NCBI GenBank assembly: GCA_016188785.1
Contig: JACPHD010000007.1
Coordinates: forward strand, 1 to 40,672
Source: Parcubacteria group bacterium
GTDB taxonomy: Bacteria; Patescibacteriota; Patescibacteriia; Patescibacteriales; GWC2-42-12
Direction: 5' to 3'
Length of the DNA stretch: 40,672 nt
In this document: in pieces, positions 1 to 7,621 of the stretch
Layout of the letters: each line of letters starts with the position of its first letter
Position numbering within the stretch: the stretch's first letter is position 1
Notes under the pieces: model-generated
Database searches by the model: none
Seen by the model: the letters and a program-made list of their open reading frames with translations, nothing else
What the model was told of the DNA's origin: nothing
Position numbers and translations under genes: made by a program

Positions 1-300
1 TCCGTCAACCAGCCAATACATCAGCGCCGTATTTAACGCCAAATTAGCCAAAGCGACTGATAAATAGCCAGCCATCTGCCGATACATTTTTTGCTGATCG
101 CGGTCGCTGAAAGTCCAAAATTTTTGCAGAAAAAAACTAACGAAAAAAGACCAGATAAATGCCAAGCTGGCAGAGATTAAATACCAAATGCCTAAAATAT
201 CAGTTAGTATATACAATAAACTTAAATCAACCAAAGCGGCCAGACCGCCGGCCATCAGATATTTTACGATTCGCTTATATTTTAATAATAAATTAAGCAT
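1..300 (-). CDS. GtrA-like membrane protein, partial (runs off left edge)
   Basis: Manual translation of minus strand from ATG at 300: MLNLLLKYKRIVKYLMAGGLAALVDLSLLYILTDILGIWYLISASLAFIWSFFVSFFLQKFWTFSDRD..., open to base 1; hydrophobic helices and the KFWTF motif typical of GtrA family. Not in the ORF list because it is truncated. Confidence 0.8.
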   Translation of the reverse strand, partial: MLNLLLKYKRIVKYLMAGGLAALVDLSLLYILTDILGIWYLISASLAFIWSFFVSFFLQKFWTFSDRDQQKMYRQMAGYLSVALANLALNTALMYWLVDG

Positions 301-340
301 AAATTTTATATTGCGCATTGCGAGCGATACTCTCTTGGCT

Positions 341-419
341 GTCATTGCGGGCTTGACCCGCAATCCAGAAACTCGGTTCTTGCGCTGAACCCTGGATTGC
401 GGGTCAAGCCCGCAATGAC
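341..419. repeat. REP-like palindromic repeat (GTCATTGCGGGCTTGACCCGCAATCCAG ... CTGGATTGCGGGTCAAGCCCGCAATGAC)
   Basis: Inverted repeat read directly; the first 53 nt (341-393) are identical to the reverse complement of 6971-7023. Confidence 0.9.
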
Positions 420-422
420 AAA

Positions 423-1601
423 TTAAATTTTGCTCCTCGCAATGACAGAATTAAATATAGCCTCCATTTTAACCGCGATTAAATCCCAATCATAATTTTT
501 TACCACGAGCTCTCTGGCATTTACTTTTATTTTTTCGGCCAATTCTTTATTATTTAATAATTCTGCCGCCATATCGGCGATGCTTCGCGGATTATTTACT
601 TGGCAAAATAAGCCGGTTTGGCCGGGGCGTAAAAAATCAACAATGCCACCAACCGGCGTGGCGATTACCGGCACGCCGGCCGCCATGGCTTCTAAAAAAG
701 CAATGCCCTGTCCTTCGGATAAAGACGGCCGAACAAACGCGTCGGCCAGAGCCAGATACTGCGGAATGTCTTCATTTTTAACTATACCTAACATCAGCAC
801 TCTGTCATTTAATTTGTAATTTGTAATTTGTAATTTGTAATTTTTTTCCAGTTCTCCCGCGCCGATTACTATTAGTTTTACGCCCGCCGGCAGATAGCGC
901 GTGGCTTCAATCAAATCACCCACTCCATTTTTTTTAACCAACCGCGAAACCGTAATAATTATTTTTTCATCTTCGTTTATTTTCAGTTTTTTTTTAAATT
1001 CTTTTTTTGAAAATTGAAAATCCGCCCGGACGAATGTCCGTTCGGACGGGTTGAAAATTGAAAATTTCTTAATGTCCACTCCATTCGGCACAATTTCAAT
1101 CGGCGCCGTCGCCCCCTGTTTTAAAGCGAAATCTTTTAAATAATAGCTAATGGCCGTAATAAAATCAGCTTGAGTAAACATTTTTTTATAACACGACCCG
1201 AGCCATTTGGCCCGCGAATAAATATGCTCGGGCGTATCGCCTTCCTGCAAAGTCAATAAATACGGCCTCCGGCGGTTTATCTTTTTAAAAAGCCAGGCGG
1301 CTAAAGCGCCGAAAGAAGCCATAATCGCCCAGCTAAAATCGTAATTATTTTTTCTATTTAACCTGATCGCTTTAATTAAACCTAAAATCGGCAATAAAAA
1401 TTTATCAAAATCACGGCCTGAACCAAGGCGATAAATCATAACCCGGCCGATTTTTTCCTGTCTGGCCAAATTTTTTTTAAGCTTGGCGGTAATTAAGTCA
1501 AACTCAAAACCGGTCAAGCGGTCAGTCAGCTCCTTAACCGCTATCTCGGCCCCGCCGACTAATGGCAAGTAGGCGGTAGAAAAAATTAATATATTCTTCA
1601 T
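423..1601 (-). CDS. Glycosyltransferase family 4/1 (GT-B fold)
   Basis: ORF 392 aa; N-term STAYLPLVGGAEIAVKELTDRL, C-term VRPSLSEGQGIAFLEAMAAGVPVIATPVGGIVDFLRPGQTGLF. Confidence 0.9.
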   Translation of the reverse strand: MKNILIFSTAYLPLVGGAEIAVKELTDRLTGFEFDLITAKLKKNLARQEKIGRVMIYRLGSGRDFDKFLLPILGLIKAIRLNRKNNYDFSWAIMASFGALAAWLFKKINRRRPYLLTLQEGDTPEHIYSRAKWLGSCYKKMFTQADFITAISYYLKDFALKQGATAPIEIVPNGVDIKKFSIFNPSERTFVRADFQFSKKEFKKKLKINEDEKIIITVSRLVKKNGVGDLIEATRYLPAGVKLIVIGAGELEKNYKLQITNYKLNDRVLMLGIVKNEDIPQYLALADAFVRPSLSEGQGIAFLEAMAAGVPVIATPVGGIVDFLRPGQTGLFCQVNNPRSIADMAAELLNNKELAEKIKVNARELVVKNYDWDLIAVKMEAIFNSVIARSKI

Positions 1602-1616
1602 GCTATAATTTTTAAG

Positions 1617-1716
1617 ACGGCTGGATAAAATTAGCGATTTTTGAAGTGAGGACTGTTTGAGCCCCGCATTTGCGGGGCGAGTTCCGCAACGAGAAAATCG
1701 CTGATTTTATCCAGCC
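1617..1716. repeat. Long nested palindrome (GGCTGGATAAAATTAGCGATTTT ... GAAAATCGCTGATTTTATCCAGCC with inner GCCCCGCATTTGCGGGGC hairpin)
   Basis: Inverted arms visible by eye in the intergenic region between the GT4 and UXS genes. Confidence 0.85.
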
Positions 1717-1731
1717 ATATAAATGTGTTAT

Positions 1732-2667
1732 TTATATTATTATTTTTTTAAAATATTCTATAGTCTGCTTAAGCCCGTCTTCAAGATTAACTTCCGGCTG
1801 CCAATTTAATTTTTCTTTGGCTATCGTTATGTCCGGCCGGCGTCTGGTAGGATCGTCTTGAGGCAGAGACTGATAGACTAATTTTGATTTTGAGCCGGTC
1901 AGGCTGATTATTTTTTCCGCTATTTCCTTGATGGTTAATTCAAGCGGATTGCCTAAATTTACCGGACCGGTTAAATTTTCCGCCTCCATTAATTTAATTA
2001 AGCCGTCAACCATATCCGAAACATAACAAAAGCTCCTGGTTTGCGAGCCGTCACCATAAATAGTAATATCTTTTCCAGCTAAGGCCTGAGTAATAAAGTT
2101 AGAAACCACCCGGCCGTCATTTAAAGACATCTTCGGCCCATAAGTGTTAAAAATCCTGGCCACGCGAATTTCCAGGTTATACTTACGATAATAATCAAAA
2201 AACAAAGTTTCGGCCACGCGCTTGCCTTCGTCGTAACAGGCTCTAGGCCCGATCGGATTAACATTACCGAAATAATTTTCTTTTTGCGGATGCTCGGCCG
2301 GATCGCCATAGACTTCCGAAGTGGAAGCCTGCAGAATTCTAGCGCCATGTTTTTTAGCAAAACCTAAAACATTGATCACGCCGATGGTGTTAGCCTTGAC
2401 CGTTCTAATGGCATTAAGCTGATAATGCACCGGCGAAGCCGGACAGGCCAGGTTATAAACCTGATCAATTTTTTCCGAAGTAAAAAACGGCTCAATTATA
2501 TCATGCTCAATAAACTGAAAATTTTTATCAGCCAGCAAAAGCGCAATGTTTTCTCTACTGCCGGTGAATAAATTATCTAAGCAGATTACTTTATGCCCCT
2601 CTTTAAGTAATTTTTCACATAAGTGAGAGCCGATAAACCCCGCACCGCCGGTAATTAATATTGTCAT
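1732..2667 (-). CDS. UDP-glucuronate decarboxylase-like (UXS) SDR-family protein
   Basis: [88 protein letters not shown]: characteristic UXS motifs. Confidence 0.9.
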   Translation of the reverse strand: MTILITGGAGFIGSHLCEKLLKEGHKVICLDNLFTGSRENIALLLADKNFQFIEHDIIEPFFTSEKIDQVYNLACPASPVHYQLNAIRTVKANTIGVINVLGFAKKHGARILQASTSEVYGDPAEHPQKENYFGNVNPIGPRACYDEGKRVAETLFFDYYRKYNLEIRVARIFNTYGPKMSLNDGRVVSNFITQALAGKDITIYGDGSQTRSFCYVSDMVDGLIKLMEAENLTGPVNLGNPLELTIKEIAEKIISLTGSKSKLVYQSLPQDDPTRRRPDITIAKEKLNWQPEVNLEDGLKQTIEYFKKIII

Positions 2668-2727
2668 AAATCTGATTATATAGAAATATAAATTTAAAAA
2701 TTCAAAAAGCCATTCTGTATAATTATA

Positions 2728-2773
2728 GGTGGTGCGGGGTAAAGCCGGTGCCGCCGGTTATGAGTATTTTCAT
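2728..2773 (-). pseudogene. N-terminal remnant of an NAD-dependent epimerase ([16 protein letters not shown])
   Basis: ATG at 2773 overlaps the TGA stop of the upstream epimerase (ATGA); encodes a Rossmann GGTGF start, then terminates after 16 residues. Confidence 0.55.
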
Positions 2774-3675
2774 AACAATCCCATATCTTTTTTATAATAA
2801 TTTTCCAGCCACTCCGGCAGATCCATGGATGGCTCCCAGCCTAATAATTTTTTAGCCAAAATATTAGAGCATAAATTGCGCGCCGGTTCAATTCTTTCCG
2901 GGATATTAGTGGTCGGCCCGCCAAATATTTTAGCGATTTCATTAACCGTATATTCTGTGCTTTGTCCGATGTTTATCGCCCGGCCATCGGTAATCTGGCT
3001 TTGTGCCGCTAAAATATTGGCCCGGACAATATCTTTGACGTAGGTATAAGTTCTAAAATGCGTACTATCGCCGGCTATGGTCATAGGCTGACCCTTTTGC
3101 CTCTGCTGGCCGAAAATGCTGACCACCGAAGCATAAGCGCCTTCGGTCGCCATGCGCGAACCATAAACATTAAAGTATCTTAAGCAAACCGTGGGTAATT
3201 TATAAACATAACTGAATAAACGGCAATATTCTTCACCAATGTATTTTTGCAAAGCATACGGACTGATCGGCGCCGCGATCATCTCCTCAGTTAAAGGCAT
3301 TTCTGCCTGATCGCCATAAATCGAAGACGAAGAGGCGTAAATAACTTTTTTAACTTTACTGTCTCTGGCCGCCACTAAAACATTTAAAGTGACGTTGACA
3401 TTATTATCATGATATTTAACCGGATTCTCAATTGACGGTTGCACTCTGGCTAAAGCGGCCTGATGAAAAACAAAATCTACGCCCTGAAACAGCGGCGCGA
3501 TATCAGCTAAATTTCTTAAATCCGCTTCATAAAATTTTGCTTGCGGATTTAGATTTTCCTTTTTACCCGTAGCTAAATTATCAATGACCAAAACCTCATG
3601 GCTTTGACTGATTAACTCATCAACTAAATTTGAGCCCACAAATCCGGCGCCGCCGGCAACTAAACATTTTGGCAT
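2770..3675 (-). CDS. NAD-dependent epimerase/dehydratase (SDR; UDP-sugar 4-epimerase type)
   Basis: MPKCLVAGGAGFVGSNLVDELI, YASSSSIYGD, SPYALQKYIGEEYCRLF (YxxxK). Confidence 0.88.
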   Translation of the reverse strand: MPKCLVAGGAGFVGSNLVDELISQSHEVLVIDNLATGKKENLNPQAKFYEADLRNLADIAPLFQGVDFVFHQAALARVQPSIENPVKYHDNNVNVTLNVLVAARDSKVKKVIYASSSSIYGDQAEMPLTEEMIAAPISPYALQKYIGEEYCRLFSYVYKLPTVCLRYFNVYGSRMATEGAYASVVSIFGQQRQKGQPMTIAGDSTHFRTYTYVKDIVRANILAAQSQITDGRAINIGQSTEYTVNEIAKIFGGPTTNIPERIEPARNLCSNILAKKLLGWEPSMDLPEWLENYYKKDMGLL

Positions 3676-3681
3676 ATTTTT

Positions 3682-4554
3682 TTATTTTAATATTTTATTA
3701 ATAAAGCTATCGCCATAAACCCCGGTTAATAAATCTAAGTCTTTACCGCTGTCCGCCAATAATTCAATATTTTTATTTTGCAGGCTCTCCAGCAGCTTAT
3801 TGCCAAAAACATCGCCGACTTTTTCCCTATATAACTTTGAAAAAGCGGCAAAATCTTTAATATAGCATGGCCCGCCCGCACCCCGGCCGTCGCCATGAAT
3901 TGGTTTATAATAATAGCCGCCGTTAATCGGGTCAGCCGCCATAGCCTGTTCAATATTATGCCAATCAACCCCTAAAGATTGAGTCAGGTCATAAGCTAAA
4001 TTAGCGAAAATAACCCGGAAATAACCCTGGCAATTTCTCATATATTTAATTATTTCGGCTTGCTTGGCTGAGCAAATCAGATTATAAGGCGCTTTAGGGA
4101 TCAATCGCAAAACCGACTGGGCCGCCTGGCGATAAGTCTTATTATCCGCCGGCAAGCCGATTATATTTCGGCACGGCTCGGCCACGTCTTTTTTCGCGGT
4201 GGAACGCGTTAAAAACTCCGGCGAGTGCAAAACAAAGATGTTGGGATTATTTTTTTGAATCGCTTCAGTTGTCCCTGGAAGCAAAGTTGATTTTATAACC
4301 GCGATTTTACCCGGCCCAACCAGCTTAACGGCTATTTTCACTATCTGACCGTCAAAGCCGGCCGGCGTAGTCATGGTTGGTACAGCGATAAAAACAATCT
4401 CGCAGTCTTTAATTTTTTCTTTGTTGCTGTTGCTATTATATTCGGCGTCTAAGCTGTAGCGGACAACATTAAAACCGCGCTCAACGAAATTATCAGCGTA
4501 ATTTTTGCCGATCCAGCCTTGGCCGATAAAACCTATTTTAATTTCTCTTGGCAT
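3682..4554 (-). CDS. UDP-glucose/GDP-mannose dehydrogenase family protein (short form)
   Basis: IGFIGQGWIGKNYADNF Rossmann; KSTLLPGTTEA; HSPEFLTRSTAKKD; KYMRNCQGYFRVIFANLAYDL. Confidence 0.75.
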   Translation of the reverse strand: MPREIKIGFIGQGWIGKNYADNFVERGFNVVRYSLDAEYNSNSNKEKIKDCEIVFIAVPTMTTPAGFDGQIVKIAVKLVGPGKIAVIKSTLLPGTTEAIQKNNPNIFVLHSPEFLTRSTAKKDVAEPCRNIIGLPADNKTYRQAAQSVLRLIPKAPYNLICSAKQAEIIKYMRNCQGYFRVIFANLAYDLTQSLGVDWHNIEQAMAADPINGGYYYKPIHGDGRGAGGPCYIKDFAAFSKLYREKVGDVFGNKLLESLQNKNIELLADSGKDLDLLTGVYGDSFINKILK

Positions 4555-4555
4555 A

Positions 4556-5953
4556 TTATAGTTTTGCTTTCATCAGCGGCGAACCAACCGCGATAATGTC
4601 ATAGCCGGCCCCCATAAGTTCGTCGTATTTTTGCGCCAGCATGCGGCGTCCGTCCATAATCAGCGCGCCTTTAGGTAAATTTTCTAAAATTAAACCATCC
4701 AGTCCTCTGAATTGCGGCCAGTCAGCGGTTATGATTAAAATATCAGTTTCTTTAATAACTTCTAATTCTGAGCCGACTAAATTTATTTTTTCCGCGCCTT
4801 TATGACCGGAAAAATATTTTAAATAATTATTTCCGGCCGCTGGATCATAAACCTTGATTTGCTTCACAGCTTTAGTTAATAAAAATTCAGTTGTACCGAG
4901 CGAAGCGGCGTTCCTGATATCATTGGTGTCCTGTTTAAAAGCCAAGCCCAACAGGCCCACGGTTTTTCCGGCCCAACTAAAATTCAGTTCGGCTTCGGCT
5001 CTGGCTAAAAAATTATTTAACTGCCTTTGATTAGCGGCCAAAACATCGTCAATTAAATCAGTTTCAGCGCCTTTAACTTTAAGCTGATGCGCGAGCGAGC
5101 GAGCGTCTTTGATAAAGCAGCTACCGCCGGCAAATAAGCTGTCATAAAAACCCCAGTCGCCGATCCGGCCATCGGTGATTAAAACTTTCCTGATGTTTTC
5201 AAACTGCAGGCCGGAAAATTTTTCGCAAATTCGGCCCACCACATCAAAACAATTAGCCAAACGGCTGAATAAAATGTAGTTGGCCAGCAGTTTGCCGGCT
5301 TCGGCTTCGGCCGGGCTGACTTCCAGATAGGAAACGTTGGACGATTCCACGAAGCGGCCGTAAATATTTCTAAAAATAGCGAAGTCGGTTTGGCTGTCCG
5401 CCCCAACCACGACCCGCGCCGGCCGGATTGAGCCTTCAATCGCCTTGCCTTCAACCAAAAATTCCGGATTTGAACCCACACCAAAATTTTTTACTCCGGA
5501 GGCCAGCATGATTTCTTTGGTGCGGTTAATCATGTCAATCGGCACCGTGCTTTTATTAATTATCAAAACATACCGGCTTGGCTTGCCCTGATTTCTTTTA
5601 GTCAACAAGCCGGCCAAAGTTCTGGCGGCATTTTCATAAATTTCCAAATTAGTTTCACCCGTACCGTCGCGTTCCGGCGTGGGCAGGCACATAAAGACCG
5701 CTTCAGCTTCGTCAATAAATTTTTCCGCCTCGGCTAAAGCAAAAGTAAATTTAATCCTGGCCTGATTTCTTATAAGCAAATCGCCTAAGCCTTTTTCAAA
5801 TAAATATGATTCTATTTTGTCCTTATCGCCGGACGATAAACTATTGACCAGCTCCTGATTAATATCATAAACCAAAACCTCATGCCCGCTGTCCGCGCTT
5901 ACCGCGGCCGAACAAGCGCCAACAAAACCGCCACCAAAATATAAAATTTTCAT
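4556..5953 (-). CDS. UDP-glucose 6-dehydrogenase family protein
   Basis: FGGGFVGACSAAVSADSGHEVLVYDIN; VINKSTVPIDM-like; GSNPEFLVEGKAIEGSIRPARVVVG; GGSCFIKDARSLAHQ; LGLAFKQDTNDIRNAASL. Confidence 0.9.
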   Translation of the reverse strand: MKILYFGGGFVGACSAAVSADSGHEVLVYDINQELVNSLSSGDKDKIESYLFEKGLGDLLIRNQARIKFTFALAEAEKFIDEAEAVFMCLPTPERDGTGETNLEIYENAARTLAGLLTKRNQGKPSRYVLIINKSTVPIDMINRTKEIMLASGVKNFGVGSNPEFLVEGKAIEGSIRPARVVVGADSQTDFAIFRNIYGRFVESSNVSYLEVSPAEAEAGKLLANYILFSRLANCFDVVGRICEKFSGLQFENIRKVLITDGRIGDWGFYDSLFAGGSCFIKDARSLAHQLKVKGAETDLIDDVLAANQRQLNNFLARAEAELNFSWAGKTVGLLGLAFKQDTNDIRNAASLGTTEFLLTKAVKQIKVYDPAAGNNYLKYFSGHKGAEKINLVGSELEVIKETDILIITADWPQFRGLDGLILENLPKGALIMDGRRMLAQKYDELMGAGYDIIAVGSPLMKAKL

Positions 5954-5988
5954 AGGAAATAAACTTTAATTATTTTAAAATCTTCTGC

Positions 5989-6112
5989 TTATACAAATTA
6001 CGAATCTTTTACGAATTTACGAATAAATATAATGCAAATCCGCAAATATGGGCGAATGCCGCAAATAAGGGAAATATATTTGTAAATTTGTATTGGATTC
6101 GTAATTTGTATT
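5989..6112. repeat. AT-rich imperfect palindrome (ATACAAATTACGAATC ... GATTCGTAATTTGTAT)
   Basis: Inverted arms in the intergenic region. Confidence 0.7.
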
Positions 6113-6177
6113 ATTCTTAACTATAAGTTATTATTAAATAAAATAAGCCCAAAGTCAACACCTAAAAATAAGCTTTG

Positions 6178-6276
6178 TCATTGCGAGCGACCGAAGGGAG
6201 CGAAGCAATCTCACGTAATCGGATTTTAACCAGAGATTGCTTCGTCATTCCGCTTCGCTTCATTCCTCGCAATGAC
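6178..6276. repeat. REP-like palindrome (GTCATTGCGAGCGACCGAAGGGAGCGAAGCAATCTC ... GAGATTGCTTCG...CCTCGCAATGACA)
   Basis: Inverted repeat arms directly upstream of the second GT4 gene; related arms also surround the 341-419 element (CATTGCGAGCGA near 314; CTCCTCGCAATGACAG near 431-446). Confidence 0.85.
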
Positions 6277-6295
6277 ACAAATTTACCATAAATTC

Positions 6296-7558
6296 ATGAA
6301 AAAAATTCTCTATTTTATCACCCAGTCTGAATACGGCGGCGCCCAGCGCTATGTTTTTGATTTAGTCAATAGCTTAAAAACAGATTTTAAGGTGGCCGTG
6401 GCCTTTGGCGAGCAAGAAAATAATCTAAAATTAGCCAAAATTTTACAAAAAAACAACCTAAAATATTATATAATTCCCCATCTTAAACGTAGTCTTTCGC
6501 CCCTTAATGACCTTTTAGCCCTGCGAGAAATCATCAAACTAATAAAACAATATCAGCCGGATATTATTCACTTAAACAGCTCCAAAATTTCCATTTTGGG
6601 CTCGTTGGCGGCATTATTCACTAATTCGAAAATCGAAAATCGAAAATCGAAAATCGTCTATACTGTGCACGGCTGGGTCTTTAACGAGCCTTTACCCGCC
6701 TGGCTAAAATATTTTTATAAATATGCGGAAAAATTCACGGCCAAATTTAAAGACAAAATAATTTGCGTTAGCGAATATGATAAACAGGCCGCGCTAAAAA
6801 ATAAAATCGCGCCGCCGGAAAAATTACTTACTATCCATAACGGCATTTCACGAATAAATTTTTATTCTAAAACAGAAGCGCAGGAAATTATAAACTCATT
6901 TATTTGTCATTCCGGCCTTGAGCCGGAATCCCCGCCCGCCTCGCCTTGCGGCTCGCATGGCGGGCGCGGCAGGGTTCAGCGCAAGAACCGAGTTTCTGGA
7001 TTGCGGGTCAAGCCCGCAATGACAAATAACTTTATCATCGGCTCCATCGGCAATCTCTACAAAACCAAAGGTTTTGCTTATCTGATTGAAGCCGCTGATA
7101 TTTTAATCAATAAAAATAAACTGCCGATAACTTTTATAGTTATCGGCGAGGGCAGTGAAAGAAAAAATTTAGAAAATTTAATTGAAAAATATAATTTAGC
7201 CGATAATTTTATTTTAGCCGGCCGGATTGATAGGGCCGCCGAACTATTGCCGGCCTTTGATATTTACGGCTGTTCATCGGTTAAAGAAGGCTTGCCCTAC
7301 GCTATTTTAGAAGCCATGGCCGCCGGCTTGCCTATAGTTTCCACACAAGTCGGCGGCCTGCCGGAAATGATTAAACATGAAAAAACCGGCTTCTTAGTTA
7401 AACCGGCTGAAGCGCGCCAATTAGCCGAAAAAATTAAACTGCTTATAGACGATAAAACTTTAGGACAGAAATTAGGCGCAAGCGCGCGAGAAAAATTAGA
7501 AACTGAATTTGGCCTGGGAAAAATGATTGAAAAAACCAGAAAATTATACGCGGAGTAG
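6296..7558 (+). CDS. Glycosyltransferase family 4 with in-frame repeat-derived insertion
   Basis: MKKILYFITQSEYGGAQRYVFDLVNSL; EGLPYAILEAMAAGLPIVSTQVGGLPEMI. The ORF caller starts at 6272 within the upstream repeat; ATG at 6296 gives a canonical GT4 N-terminus. Confidence 0.9.
   Translation: MKKILYFITQSEYGGAQRYVFDLVNSLKTDFKVAVAFGEQENNLKLAKILQKNNLKYYIIPHLKRSLSPLNDLLALREIIKLIKQYQPDIIHLNSSKISILGSLAALFTNSKIENRKSKIVYTVHGWVFNEPLPAWLKYFYKYAEKFTAKFKDKIICVSEYDKQAALKNKIAPPEKLLTIHNGISRINFYSKTEAQEIINSFICHSGLEPESPPASPCGSHGGRGRVQRKNRVSGLRVKPAMTNNFIIGSIGNLYKTKGFAYLIEAADILINKNKLPITFIVIGEGSERKNLENLIEKYNLADNFILAGRIDRAAELLPAFDIYGCSSVKEGLPYAILEAMAAGLPIVSTQVGGLPEMIKHEKTGFLVKPAEARQLAEKIKLLIDDKTLGQKLGASAREKLETEFGLGKMIEKTRKLYAE
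6905..7023. repeat. REP-like palindromic element inside the glycosyltransferase ORF (encodes CHSGLEPESPPASPCGSHGGRGRVQRKNRVSGLRVKPAMT)
   Basis: 53 nt identical (reverse complement) to 341-393; reading frame preserved. Confidence 0.9.
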
Positions 7559-7601
7559 CGTCTAAAGCGCTACGATTAAATCGTAGCGCTTTAGACGCTA
7601 C
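7555..7601. terminator. Perfect palindrome overlapping the GT4 stop codon; possible bidirectional terminator or REP element
   Basis: GTAGCGTCTAAAGCGCTACGAT-TAA-ATCGTAGCGCTTTAGACGCTAC, 22-bp perfect arms and 3-nt loop, between convergent genes; no clear T-tract. Confidence 0.6.
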
Positions 7602-7621
7602 TGTCTTCGCTACTGTCTTGA

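Noticed and set aside
188-388. 66-aa plus-strand ORF (…VIAGLTRNPETRFLR)
   Set aside because: Antisense to the GtrA-like gene; its tail is a translated REP-like repeat.
1670-1861. 63-aa plus-strand ORF (MRGEFRNEKIADFIQP…)
   Set aside because: Begins in the 1617-1716 palindrome and then runs antisense to the UXS-like gene.
4556-5953. Recoding (TGA as Gly/Trp) as in some CPR lineages
   Set aside because: Genes terminate normally with TGA (e.g. epimerase at 2770-2772, RibA-like at 37712-37714) and ORFs are full length under the standard code.
6000-6110. Possible tRNA or riboswitch in the structured intergenic region
   Set aside because: AT-rich direct/inverted repeats of TACGAAT/ACAAATT; no cloverleaf or conserved riboswitch core recognised. 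No tRNA or rRNA gene was recognised anywhere in the window, although without a covariance-model scan one could be missed.
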